Below, in pieces: positions 36,469 to 47,734 of a stretch of DNA of 64,000 nucleotides; the stretch's first letter is position 1; each line of letters starts with the position of its first letter. The DNA is from Furcasterigmium furcatum. Taxonomy: Eukaryota; Ascomycota; Sordariomycetes; Glomerellales; Plectosphaerellaceae. The stretch spans positions 5,553,626-5,617,625 of the forward strand of contig BCIA01000002.1 in assembly GCA_001599815.1 (NCBI GenBank), read 5' to 3'. The notes under the pieces are model-generated. The model was given only the letters and a program-made list of their open reading frames with translations, did not search any database and had not been told where the DNA came from. A program made the translations under genes and the position numbers.

Positions 36469-38749
36469 TGTGCTGATGGCGACAGCGACGTTCTGCGCAG
36501 AATCATCAAGTGGAGGATGGAGTTGGGTGTGGAGGGGATGTGGTTATGAAGGGCCCAAGTGAACGCGGCCCAGGAAATGGTAAAATAGCCGTGGTATGTA
36601 TAGAAGAATCACAAGGCGGAAGGTCTATTTCAGGAAGGCGCGAGTTTAGGAGGGAGGACTGATCATGAGGTAAGGTAGTATGAGAGGTTATGTGACTCGG
36701 GAGAAGCTCTGGTCGCGGCGTTGAGGAGGGGCCAACACTCGAGGCGAAAGGGGGGGGCGGATGCGGTCGCCGAGACCTCATGATCAGGCTGGCCGAGCCG
36801 CTCCAGTCTAGGAACAAGGCGGGCGACTGCGACAGACTAAAGAAGGAAAGAGCCGTCATCTCGGATCCGATCGCTGGACTACCCTGCGCAAGCGCCAGGC
36901 CGGTATGCAGCGGCCTCGATGGCGGGTGATGATAAGGACACCGTGGGCTGGACCTCACTTGGGGTCCGTCTCAGGGACGTCGGAGCGTTCCCCCGGCTGC
37001 GACAGGGACTTATCTTCAGTGAGAGAATGCTGGACTGGACCCTGAATCGGAGAGGGATTTAGGCGCGCGGGGTGAGGTGCCTGTGAGCAGCGGACAGGCC
37101 AGCCAATGACCGCTGCCGACCTGCACTCGTGGTGTCGACCTCGGGCAGTATTGAGGAGGAGAAGCGGAGAGATCGACGGCGAGTTGAGCTGCAAAGAGCA
37201 TTCATCTTGAAGGCCCGAGTTGGAGAATGAGAAGCGCAGTGCAGGCAGAGGGACGACAGTTAAGTCTGTTTCTCGGGGTTGCATGCCCGTTGATGCCAGT
37301 CGACCTGAGTCGCTAGGTACGGCTTGCACTTGTCCCACGCTTGTGTTCGTGACCCAACATGGTCGCAGAAAGACGGCAGGCTTCAGATTGAGCCTGAGAT
37401 AATTGAGATGGCCCTCCGCTGACTTGAGAAAGGTCGAGATAGGCTGCTGAACTAGGTACCTACCTAGGTACTATCTTTCCAAGGGCTGCCCACTCAGCTC
37501 GGCGCAGTTTCAGCGAACAACGAACACCCATCTAGACGGCAATACAGCAAGCCAGCTGGACAGGCCATGAATTTTGCGACGCTCAGCAGCTCTACACAGC
37601 ATCGACTTTGTTTCTGTGTGTGCGAGGGAGAAGAAGGCTGGCTGGAATCCGCCAACAACCAAGCTTGAAAGCGGCGGGTGCTACAGTGGGTCATTCCCTG
37701 AAATGTTTCCATATTGCGCAGGGCATCTCGGGGAGCCAGAGGTGGTCGCCAGCACGTGCCCGAACATGTGATATCCACCATCAACTAAACGACATCGACG
37801 AGCGCACATCGGAATCCAGCCTGGCTTATTTATTATATCGTGCAGGGGCAGTTGAAAACACGATAAGGATATATGCGTAATGTGTAGCGAGAGTACTGAT
37901 GCTATTGGTACTTGACTATTGCAGTCCTCGCAGTCACTGGTGTAGGTAAGGGTCAAGCGGAGAGGAAGCCGCTTCACATTTCGTCCTTCATAAACCTTTC
38001 CGTATCTCTTTCCTAGCACATACGACCATACCCGTCAGAGAACTCGGCATCCCGTCCGCTCTGCCCTAGATAAACTGGCGAGGGCTGGATTAGTAGTTGG
38101 GTCGGTGACGACCAGCGAATACCCTGTGTTGTATGTTTTTCTTTTTGTCGCTTGCCACAGACTTTCATCTTTTTGCAGGACCAGAGTACGATACCTGGGA
38201 TGGAAGAGGTGGCTTGCTGACAATGCTCGCTGCGTATAAGTCGAACTGCCTCCTCGGAGTCCTGTCAGTACTAACAGATATGCTAAGCAATATTCATGTG
38301 GCTCGAATGACCACTGCAACCACTATAGAGCGGGCAGGTAACATTTGCCGAGGGAAACTACGGGTCGAGTTTTTAAAATCCTTCCCGCCCTTTCCTCCTT
38401 TCTGTGCGGGAGGCCATTATTTATCTGTTATTCCTAGCCGTGAAAGATTTCCAGCTAGCTACGTCCTTGCCTCGTGCTCGTCTCGTTAACTATCCGGCCC
38501 CTTCGACCTCTTCTATCTTTCTGGCTAGAAAAGGTTCCATCCCTTCAGTTCCATCCTCAGCTAATAAATGAACTCTTGCTTTCCACGGGTCATCTCCCAA
38601 GGAGTGGCCTATTTCCCTGTAGGACGGCTTTTTCAGGCAGTTCCAGCGTAGTAGTATACTGCCTTGAAGCAATTCTCCATGCTGCGTAGCTGAAGAGGAA
38701 CCACCCTCTCGGACATCGAGGGCTATGAATACCTTACCGGGTCGATCGA
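36469..38749. other. Intergenic stretch upstream of the amine oxidase
   Basis: No gene is recognised. The sequence is less GC-rich than its neighbours around 37.4-38.7 kb. It holds two overlapping 10-bp palindromes at 37453-37470. The first few hundred bases left of 36.9 kb probably include the amine oxidase promoter. Confidence 0.5.
37453..37470. repeat. Overlapping palindromes TAGGTACCTA and TACCTAGGTA
   Basis: Two perfect 10-bp palindromes share two bases (37453-37462 and 37461-37470). Motifs of this TACCTAGG kind are scattered in many Sordariomycete genomes; here the origin is unknown. Confidence 0.6.
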
Positions 38750-39085
38750 CTACCCAGACATCACCACAACTCCGTGAGCGCTAATAGGAGATGTTCCCTC
38801 GTGGATGCTGGACTGCATCCTGACTGTAAAGCGCGTATTGGTTCCCCCATTGCTCCCAGCGATCATGAGGTTACGCCATTGCATCGGTACCGTCCGGTGA
38901 TTATGTTGCCACTCGCCGCGGTTCCGGTTGGCCCAGGCCACGATAGCCTGGGTTCCTCCAATGGTAGGTGCGATTGGGCCTGTATAGTCGTTCCAAGTAC
39001 GGTGGTTGTTTACTCGGGACAGTGGTTTCTGAGTGGAAGCGCATGGAAAGATGGGCGAAAAAGTCAAGGAAAACCTGAATCCCAA
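38750..39085 (-). CDS. Small unassigned ORF, possible orphan or gene remnant
   Basis: An open frame of 112 codons from an ATG. The C-terminal two-thirds, from WNDYTGPIAPTIGG to the end, looks protein-like, with alternating hydrophobic and polar residues, several Trp and Gly-rich turns. The first 25 residues resemble ordinary non-coding sequence. I recognise no family. No partner exon with good splice sites was found upstream or downstream. It may be the 3' part of a broken gene, a small beta-rich protein, or chance. Confidence 0.25.
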   Translation of the reverse strand: MGFRFSLTFSPIFPCASTQKPLSRVNNHRTWNDYTGPIAPTIGGTQAIVAWANRNRGEWQHNHRTVPMQWRNLMIAGSNGGTNTRFTVRMQSSIHEGTSPISAHGVVVMSG

Positions 39086-39805
39086 ACTGCCCTTTTATCT
39101 TCTATCATACGTGCCACTGTCTGGCTTCATTGGCATCATCACGCCCTTCACACTGGATTTAGACAACCGATTCGTCAATTTCCACAACGTCTCTAGTCTG
39201 GCCGCACGTTCTCATGTGTTCATGTCCTGAACCTGCTGGACAATGTCGTTGATTGGCTCGCCCGTGCAAGGAAGGAGAAAGAGCTGACGTGATATATGTA
39301 TGATTCATGATGATTCGGGTGTGATGCCTAAATTGACCTCGCTATCAAGCCCCGATCTTCCCGACGGGAGTCGAATCAGGCAAGCGGGGCCGTTCAGCAC
39401 AGGTGATGGACTCTGGAGAAACTCGAAAGACACATCGAGTTCACGGCAGCTGTTCGCGATAACGCCAGAGTCAAGTCCTCGACAGGAACTCGATCTCTCT
39501 AATATTAAATGCTCAGTCAACACATGAAGGAAGTTCTTTTGAGATTAAAACAGAACTCACACCGGAGGGCGCTCGCAGAACATACATCCCCGAGTCTCCA
39601 CAGCCCCTGCAGTGCCGCCACCACTACTAGTAGTAGTAGCCATTCCCGTGGCGCCGTAATTTCACAGGCACTGAGATCCCGACGTACATATGCCGCCTGC
39701 CCGCGTCGCTACTAGTACAAACATGCTCCCCGAGCAGACGGCCCTCTGTTTGGCTTAACTGTACGACAGACATACCACGACCAGCCCCAAGCTGAGCGAG
39801 ACACC
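39086..39805. other. Upstream region of the Zn2Cys6 gene
   Basis: Probable promoter and leader of the transcription factor that starts at 39806. Contains a (TAG)4 tract at 39628-39639. No coding frame is supported. Confidence 0.45.
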
Positions 39806-41449
39806 ATGACACCGCCAAAGCCCGAGCGCGTCCGGGCCTATAAGCCAAAGACGAGGACCGGATGCCTGACCTGCAAGTACGTCGACGTTCCCGCCGTTTA
39901 GTGGCTTATCGCCTACTCGAGATCCCATATACATATTAGGGACTAACAGAAGCCAAGGAAGAGGCGCGTCAAGTGTGACGAGACCCGACCAGCTTGCAAC
40001 AGGTGCACAAAGCTGCAAATACAGTGCGCAGGGTATCCGCCCACGCCGGCAGCTCATGGCTCCAACCCCTCAGGGTTCCTGCGAAAGGAGCTCGTGGCCA
40101 TCTATCCTCGACCGTCCGCTGCCTCTAGTGCCTTGGTAGTAGCCAGGTCGCCGGGACCCTCCCCCTCGGCGAGCTTTATGAACCAGTCCGACCACGCCTA
40201 CTTCCGTTTCTTCCGAGAGCACTCGACGCGCGAACTGGCATGGCCCTATATTAGTGACGACCTGTGGGAGCGTGTCGTGCTGCAGGCCTGCCACGAGGAG
40301 CCGTCTATCAGGGCCCTCGCCGCCTCCGTGGGCGCCCTCCAGCTCTCTATAAACAGCGACAGCAGCGCCGGCGCCCCGTTGCTCGACAGGTCGCACGCCC
40401 CGACACAGCAGACCGTGTTCACGGGCAGTCACTATTTATACGCCCTTAATCAATACGGCAGGGGCCTCACAGGAATCCGCGGGGTCGTCGAGTCACAGCA
40501 GCCTGGCGCCGCCCGCCACGCCCTCATCGCCGCTATCCTTATCTACTGCTTTGAAACTATATATAACGGGCCCGAGAATGCCGTTCTGCAATTCGAGAGG
40601 GCACTACACTTCCTAAGCACGGAGCTGGCCCGTGTCGGTCGGCCATACCGGCACCTAAGCACGTCGTCGCCCACGCCGGAGTTCGAACATGAGCTCATCG
40701 CGGGCTTTGTGCGCCTTAATAGTAGCCTTATGGCTCGCCCCGCGGGCTTCACGTCCAAGCCTGTTCAGAGGTTCCTAGTAACGTGTGACTTTTCCGACCA
40801 GGCCATGCCGCCGTCCTTCTCTAGCATCGACGAAGCGCGCAAGTATTTTGAGCAGGCCCAATTCTCCTACTTACCTGAGCTGCTCCGGTCGTGGTTTAAG
40901 GCTATGAACGCGGGCCATGGCGGCCTGGTGCTGTCCGACGACATTCTGACCGTCACCAAGCAGATGTCCGTCAAGGTCGCGCGGTGGGTGGCCGCCTTTG
41001 AGCCTATATTCGAGCGGGCCGTTGCCTCCCACGCCCGCGGTGGGCCCTTCAGCGCCGAGTTCACCCTACAGCTCCAAGCACTCGCGTCCAACCTGAGCGC
41101 CCAGGCCTTGTGGTCCTTGGCCGATAACGCCCACGAGCACCGCACCCCCGCGCGGGACCTGGTCGCCGACTGCGACGTTATCAACAAACTCGCTAGGGAG
41201 ATCGCCGCCGAGCCCAGCTTCAAGAGGACCTTTGTGTGGAACGGTGGCTTCCTTCAGGCGCTCACCGCCACCATCACCGCCGCGCCCATGGTCGCGCAAC
41301 GCGTCGAGGCCCTGAGGATCGTCAAGAGCGTCAGGCCTAGGAGAGAAGGCGCATACGACAGCGTCACCATGGTAGAGCCGTACGAGTACATGCTGCGTGC
41401 AGGTTTCACCCTTGACCTTCCAGTCGCGTCCACATCCACCAACGGCTAG
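39806..41449 (+). CDS. Zn2Cys6 fungal transcription factor
   Basis: Two exons (39806-39876, 39958-41449) give 520 aa. The intron interrupts the zinc cluster right after its second cysteine, a position common in this family; splicing restores C20-x2-C23-x6-C30-x6-C37-x2-C40-x6-C47 with the KKRRVKC basic patch. The rest (about residues 110-510) is the variable helical regulatory region of the fungal-specific type, with YFRFFREHSTRELAWP near its start. It is a nuclear DNA-binding regulator of unknown targets. It is unrelated in sequence to the two regulators of the melanin locus. Neighbours are the divergent amine oxidase 3.3 kb away and the co-oriented b5-acyl-CoA dehydrogenase 0.65 kb downstream, either of which could be a target, but nothing shows this. 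Confidence 0.88.
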
Positions 41450-42094
41450 AGGGAGGGGATGATTCTCTATGAGGGAAGGGGTGTTTATTGTTTGCGACTG
41501 ATAGCCGTCGAATCTAGCTTTGTTGGCTGCTCGTCTTCTGATTCAATTGGCTTCTCTGGAGAACTTAACGGGATTTTCCAACTGCACTCTCGATGACGGA
41601 CTTGTAGCCACATCGGCATCAAGTCCAGAGGGAGGTTTGACTGGAAAGGAGGATGTCTCCGTTGCACTGCCACTGTGGCTGAACACCATCCACATCTGTG
41701 ACTTGAAGGTCGGTGCCCCCGGCTTACCCCAGGTTTGCGCGACCAATCAACAGCCCGAGATTACCAGCTGACACTCCACGCTGACCGAGCTCCTCCCAAG
41801 CCTGGAGGACGAGCCGAGGCATCTTTCGCGGGGACCCCTGAACATCCGACGTCAAGCGCCGAATTTGCCGTCCTGATGCATTCTTCAGCACATGATACAA
41901 AGTCCTCATGCTCGTCGACAATGCCAACACCCTGAACACCTTCATTCCTCATCTCTTTGCTGCTGCGAGACCCGATAAGCGTGCCGGATAGCCCCTCCCT
42001 CCCGCCACTCTCTCTCATCATCATCTTCTCCTCCCTCTCACCGGCGCCTTCATCCCTTCATTCACTCCCACATCACACCACACCGCCCGCCGCC
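41450..42094. promoter_or_regulatory. Upstream region of the b5-acyl-CoA dehydrogenase gene
   Basis: Holds the 3' end of the transcription factor gene and a pyrimidine-rich leader (41995-42094, repeated CTC/TCC runs) just before the GCCGCCATGG start. No separate gene is seen. Confidence 0.5.
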
Positions 42095-43734
42095 ATGGCG
42101 TCCACACAGACTTTCACCCGGGACGAGGTCGCCAAAAACACGTCCGACGACTCCCTCTGGATGATCATCGACTCCAAGGTCTACGACCTCACGGACTTCC
42201 TCGACGCCCACCCCGGCGGCCCCGCCGTCCTGCGCCAGGTCGCCGGCAAAGATGCGACGGCCGACTTCTACAACCTCCACCGCCACGACGTCCTCGTCAA
42301 GTACGACGACTTCCTCGTCGGCACCATCAAGGACGAGAAGCCCCAGGTCGTCAACCCCGGCCCCGGCGAGCTCTCCAAGGTCCCCTACGCCGAGCCCCTC
42401 TGGCTGAATCCCGCCTTCCGCAACCCCTACTACAACGACTCCCACCGCCGCCTCCAGCGCGCCATGCGCGAGTTCACCGACCGCTACGTCACCCCCGAGG
42501 CCATCGCCCACGAGGAGTCCGGCGAATTCATCACCCAGGAGCTCATCGACCGCATGTCAAAGGCCGGCATCCTGCACATGCGCCTCGGCCCCGGCCCCCA
42601 CCTCCACGGCGTCGACCTCCTCGGCGGCGTCGTCGACGGCAAGGACTTCGACTACTTCCACGAGCTCATCGTCATGCAGGAGCTCAGCCGCACCGGCGCC
42701 CGCGGCTTCGGCGACGGCAACCTCGCCGGCATGATCATCGGCCTCCCCGTCATCCTCAACTTCGCCAAGAAGGACCTGCGCGACCGCGTCTCCGGGGAGG
42801 TCTTCAGCGGCAAGAAGAAGATCTGCCTCGCCATCACCGAGGCCTTCGCCGGCAGCGACGTCGCCAACCTGCGCACGACGGCCACCAAGACCCCCGACGG
42901 CAAGCACTACATCGTGAATGGCTCGAAGAAGTGGATTACGAACGGAAAGTTTTGCGATTATTTCGTCACTGCTGTCCGGACGGACAAGGGCCTGAGCGTG
43001 CTCCTCATCGAGCGCAGTGAGGGCGTTGAGACGAAGCTCATCAAGACGAGCTACTCCGCTGCCGCAGGAACGACGTACATCTCCTTCGACAATGTCAAGG
43101 TCCCCGTCGAGAACCTTCTCGGCCAGGAGAACAAGGGCATTCACGTCGTCCTGAGCAACTTCAACCACGAGCGCTGGAATATGGCCTGTAAGTGACCCGG
43201 CCTCCTCGAGAAAGACGTGACCTAACACCCCTCCAGCGTCAGTCGTCCGTTCCTCCCGCTTCGTCGTCGAAGAGTCCCTCAAGTGGGCCAACCAGCGCCT
43301 CGTCTTCGGCAAGCTCCTCATCGAGCAGCCCGTCATCAGGCAGAAGTACGCCCTCCCCTTTCTTCCTACGATATCACCCCCCCGCTAACAGCCCCAGGCT
43401 CGCCAAGATGATCGCCCTCGTCGAAGCCAACCAGGCGTGGCTCGAGACCATCACCCACCAGATGTGCAACATGCCCTACAGCGAGCAGTCCAAGCACCTC
43501 GGCGGCCCCATCGGCCTGCTAAAGATGTCCTGTACCCGCGCCGCCCACGAGATCGCCGACGAGGCCGTACAGATCTGGGGCGGCCGCGGCCTGACGAAGA
43601 CGGGCATGGGCAGAGTAATCGAATCGTTTAATAGAGGATACAAGTTTGATTCTATCTTGGGCGGCGCGGAAGAGATTTTGGCCGATTTGGGCGTGCGGCA
43701 GGCATTGCGGTTCATGCCGAAAGAGAGGCTATAG
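42095..43734 (+). CDS. Cytochrome b5-acyl-CoA dehydrogenase fusion
   Basis: Three exons (42095-43187, 43237-43345, 43398-43734) give 512 aa. Residues 1-80 are a cytochrome b5 domain with HPGG (heme ligand H39) and a second His near 62. The remainder is a complete acyl-CoA dehydrogenase: N-terminal helices, the ITEAFAGSDVANL flavin/substrate strand, KKWITNG, and the C-terminal four-helix part with QIWGGRGLTKTG. The site matching the usual catalytic Glu of MCAD (YEGT) is Gly here (LGGAEE), while the HER motif (Glu359) lies where LCAD and isovaleryl-CoA dehydrogenase carry their catalytic base, so activity is likely. The fusion is known in fungi; the natural substrate and the role of the b5 heme are not clear. 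It has no peroxisomal SKL-type tail (ends KERL) and no obvious signal peptide. The start is chosen for its Kozak context and position one turn before the b5 fold. Confidence 0.9.
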
Positions 43735-44869
43735 CGAGATTTACGACAGGCATTTTAGAGGGGTTGTCGTTAGATGCATGGTGTTTTGCATGTAGGATAC
43801 TACTTAGCGGCGGGTGGGCAATGTTGGACACTAGCTCGCCAGATTTGACATGTGAATCGAACTTGCAAAATCGAATTTATAATCATGTGCTTAAGAGTTT
43901 GGTTGCAGTGAGGCGAATACAAGGTCCATCGATGTGGAAGTCCCCCAAAAGTATGATGAAACCTGGGCTCGGGGGAGCCAGAGCACACTCTCAGCTTACG
44001 GGCATCCATTTAAGATGTCGGCATCTCCACGACGCTGGAATATCCAGGACGAGGTGCTATCAGAAGAGCAAGGTAGGGGCAGCTGGAACAACGCTGGGAG
44101 CAAGTCCATCCCATCCATGGCTTGCGGTGGTCATCACATAAGTACATCTGGCGGCAACATCTCACGCATGTCATCACTCGGCTATCATTGTGCAACACAA
44201 ACTTTCCATTCCTGCCGTGATCACGACATACGTCGTCCGTCTGTCTGGGGGATTGATCGTCCACCTTCCCCCGAGTCGTAGCAGTCAGCTCTCCCTCTGC
44301 GGTCGTGCCGAGGCGAGGCATCAGAGTTCGAAAGCACGCCCCTTCCGAAGAGATCCACCCGAGTCCTGCCTTTTGTTCGTCCCCCTCCAGAAAAGGAAGA
44401 CTGAAAAAACCAAGCCTACTTAAGCTTCCCCTTTCGTCCGTGTCAATGCCGTCTCCCATCCAACGATCCCAGCCTGCAGAGGCGCAGCAGCAGATGAGGT
44501 CGGAATCCAGCGACCAAGCGCATGAGGTATCATGGTCGTGCGTGAAAAGAAAAGCGCGTGAAAGTCATCAAGAGTAGTAGGTGAGTGTCGATAGGAACTT
44601 TTCCGGGAACCGTGCATGATTTTGTTTTTGGTGTGCCGTGCCGTAGGTCGGAATTATCGAGAGGTAAAGCGAGGAAAAGGAGTCGATCACTGTACAAGGC
44701 CGTCGCATCGTATGACGGCGGCATCCGCCGGGTATTTCTTCCGAGTCTTCGTGAGTCGCAGCGAGTGCACAGCACCACCCTCGAGGCAAATCCATGGAGT
44801 TTCCTGTCCTTCCGTTCGGAGCGAATAAAAAGGACGGAAACGACTCTTCACCGACGCACCCGAGTGCCC
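43735..44869. other. Intergenic, between convergent genes
   Basis: Contains the two 3' flanks of the b5-acyl-CoA dehydrogenase and the CCHC protein genes. Frames of up to about 150 codons overlap on both strands and show no family signature. Confidence 0.5.
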
Positions 44870-45625
44870 TTAGTTGTTGGGGCACTGGGACTGGACGTGG
44901 CCGGGCTGCTGGCACTTGTAGCAGATCTTCTCGCCGCCGGCGGACTCCTTGGGGCAGTCACGGGAGAAGTGACCGTTCTCGCCGCAGTTGTAGCACTTGG
45001 AGCCGTTGGTGCAGTCGCGAGACATGTGGCCGAAGCCGCCGCACGAGTAGCAGGTCTTGGGGGCGCCGTAGCCACCGCCGCCGGAGTAACCGCCGCCGCC
45101 ACCACCGCCGTAACCGCCACCGAAGCCGCCCTTGGGGCAGTTGCGGGCCATGTGGCCGGGCTCGCCGCACTGTAAATCGAATCAGCCACAACGTTCTGCT
45201 GGTAAGTCGGGGTATGGATGGTGGCGATGCTTACCTTGTAGCACTCGTTGCCACCGGAGCCGCCGCCGCCGCCCATGTTGCCGCCAGACTGGGGGCAGTC
45301 ACGGCTGATGTGGCCAGCGGTGCCGCAACGGTAGCACGTCTTAGTGTCCTTGGGGCCGTCGGGGCACTCGCGGCTCAGATGGCCCTCATCTGTGATGATG
45401 TCAATATGAGGTGCGGTGGCACTTGTGTCTGGAGAACATACTGCCGCAGTTGTAGCACTTGGCAGGGCCCTTCTGGGGGCAGTCGCGAGCCTGGTGGCCG
45501 GTGAGGCCGCCTGAGGAGTTGTCAGCATGAATTCAAGATAGATACTAGTCGTCAGGAGGGAGATACTCACAGGTGTAGCAGGCGCGGGGAGCGGGAGCAG
45601 GGGCACCACCGCCTTGGTAATCCAT
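44870..45625 (-). CDS. GIS2: CCHC zinc-knuckle nucleic-acid-binding protein (Gis2/CNBP type)
   Basis: Four coding exons (45625-45571, 45510-45442, 45389-45235, 45169-44870) give 192 aa. It is built of seven CCHC knuckles (C-x2-C-x4-H-x4-C): CYTCGLTGHQARDC, CYNCGNEGHLSREC, CYRCGTAGHISRDC, CYKCGEPGHMARNC, CYSCGGFGHMSRDC, CYNCGENGHFSRDC and CYKCQQPGHVQSQC. Two Gly-rich spacers flank the fourth knuckle. Each intron falls inside or at the edge of a knuckle, and only correct splicing completes the first, second and fourth. Seven knuckles and this size match yeast Gis2, fission yeast Byr3 and animal CNBP, which bind single-stranded G-rich RNA/DNA and act on translation and in stress granules. Transcript processing probably includes a long 5'UTR intron (listed separately). 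Confidence 0.93.
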
Positions 45626-45645
45626 GATGACTGATGGGTGGGTGA

Positions 45646-46530
45646 CTGGAGGCAAGCTTGATTAGTCCGGAACCCGAGAGGTTGTCTTGCGTTGAGAGAA
45701 ACGTGAGTTGCAAAGAAGAAAAAGGTGAAGTGAATGTTGAGGTGAGAGATGGCAACTGTGACAGCTTCCAAGTTGGGCAATTGCGCTGCCCTGTAAGACC
45801 AGGACTTCTGGGGCCAAGGCTGTGGGGTTGGAGGAGCGAGGTTCGCTCGGACTTGCTGGTGGTGCTAGCGCTGAAATTGCCACCTGCCGAGTTGACTCGT
45901 GATGCGGTGGAGGTGGGGTGAACTTGGACTTGCGCAAGGGAACGAGATCCGATCACAAGCCTCGGTGCAACGCAGCAGCTGGAAATCGGCGTGCGATAAG
46001 GCGCAGGAAGCGAGCCGGGGGTGGAGAAGGGGGAGGGAGGGGTACCTTTTGGGATCTGACAAGGGAGGAAGGGAGGCTTTGTGAGCTGTCGTTGCGAGGT
46101 TGGAGAAGGGGTGGGTTGTGTTGTGAGGGAGGAAGGGTTTTGAGAGGAATTGAACCGCGCCGCAGGTTTTTGGAGGGGCGAAAAAATTTGGGGGACGGCG
46201 GGGGAAAATCGAAGTTGAATGGGACGAGGGGACGGAGGATGAGATTTTTATGGGCAACAATAGGACGGCATGAAATCTCCATCCATCCCTCTCGGGACAG
46301 CAGACCGCCTTGTGGGATGCAATGCAACCGGGGGAGCAGAGCAGGCAGAGCAGAGGTGAGAGAGAGGGACTGGGAAAGACAAGGTGCGCCGCAAAAGCCG
46401 CCTCAAGCGAATCCCTTCATGCCCGGGTGGAAAAGCAAGCAAAAATAGCAGCAGCGGCGGCGCAGGGGAGGCAGCATGACGGGCAGCGGGCCAGGGACGG
46501 AAACAGACAACAGATAAATGCGCAACTCAC
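45646..46530 (-). other. Probable 885-nt intron in the 5'UTR of the CCHC gene
   Basis: On the minus strand a strong donor, AAACCCCCAG/GTGAGTTG, at 46530 pairs with an acceptor, GCCTCCAG, at 45646, preceded by an ACTAAT-type branch site. The acceptor lies 20 bases before the start codon. Long leader introns are typical of strongly expressed fungal genes for RNA-binding and ribosomal proteins. Inferred from sequence only. Confidence 0.5.
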
Positions 46531-47734
46531 CTGGGGGTTTAAGAGGAGGTGAATATCGAGGGTGAGAGGGGAGGAATGGTGAACCGTCGTGATCGATGTT
46601 GGGGTTGTTTGTTTGTTCGTTCGTTCCACGTCGAGGGTCAGAATCAGAAAACGGAAAATACAGATCTACCTAGCTCTCTCTCGCGCGCCGCGCCCCTCCT
46701 CCTCCTCCAACAACGTGCGAAAGAAAAAAATCCGAACGAGATTTTAGCCAGGATCTGGTAGTGGGGTAATTGCTTGGTGGCCAACTGGACTGGGCTCTGT
46801 CAGTCCTCGGTCGGTTTCTTCAGCCGTAGGCCGCCGCCCTCCATCTTCCGGCCCTCGCTTCCAGCCCTCTCGCTGCATCTCAATGCCTGTCCTGTGTGCG
46901 CCGGGAGATGCATCCGCGCTGGGCAATTGTTGGCCAGATGGCGCTGGTCCCTTGCATAAACTGCCCTACCCTAGATACCCTACTACCTGATAATCAAGTA
47001 GCACTCTCTCTTGCTGCCAGACGAGGGGCATGCATGCATGCCCGTGCCGCCCATGTCTCGACACGAGTGTGCCGAGGACACAATCCATTTCATCGAGTAC
47101 CTCCTCATGTTGCTCAGAGGCTCGCTAAAGCCCTCAGCGACGCTCCTCGGCCGGGCAATTCTCGATGCACCGAGGACGCCAGCGTAGCACGGCCGTTACA
47201 GATACACGAGGACGCATGTGTCTCTCGGCTCTCCAGCTTGTAAACCGTCGCCAGGGCTGACTGACATGGGACAAGCTCGACAAGTAAACGTGCCGTTTTA
47301 CCTGCCATGCCTCTACCCGGAGAAGAGTGTCCTTCGCCGCCGCGTTTGTTGCTCCCTCACTCAGGTCAGGTCATGCATGCCGCAGCAAATGCCGCAACGT
47401 CTTCCGATTGTCGTCCAAGAGCACGAGAACGCCATGCCATGATCCGTTTGAGGATGTACCGTGCGATCGAGAAGCACCTATGCGGCGTCTGAAATCCTTG
47501 GATAGGAAGGTCCTCGGTCGGCTGAGCCTGGGAGAGAATCGCGCTGCACTGTGCTTGGATGAGGGAAAGATCAGCAGTTGAAGTCAGCAAGTGGCTTGGT
47601 TGTCACGTGATGTGGCGCTAGCTATGGCACGCGTCCCACCTCGAAACGCGTGCCGAACCATCGCATCATGGAGACTTGCATAACATGCCAACACCCCAGT
47701 TCGTTGTGGACACTGGCAGAGGCTCGAGGTTGAT
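46531..47734. promoter_or_regulatory. Divergent promoter region of the CCHC and Sae2 genes
   Basis: Contains the presumed first leader exon and promoter of the CCHC gene and, on the right, the promoter of the Sae2 gene. Pyrimidine/purine tracts and CCTAG-type motifs (46669, 46970) are seen. No coding frame is supported. Confidence 0.45.

Noticed and set aside
41957..42094. Upstream in-frame ATG that would lengthen the b5-acyl-CoA dehydrogenase by 46 residues
   Set aside because: The extension is Ser/Pro/Leu low complexity translated from a pyrimidine-rich leader; the ATG at 42095 has an ideal context and sits at the family start.
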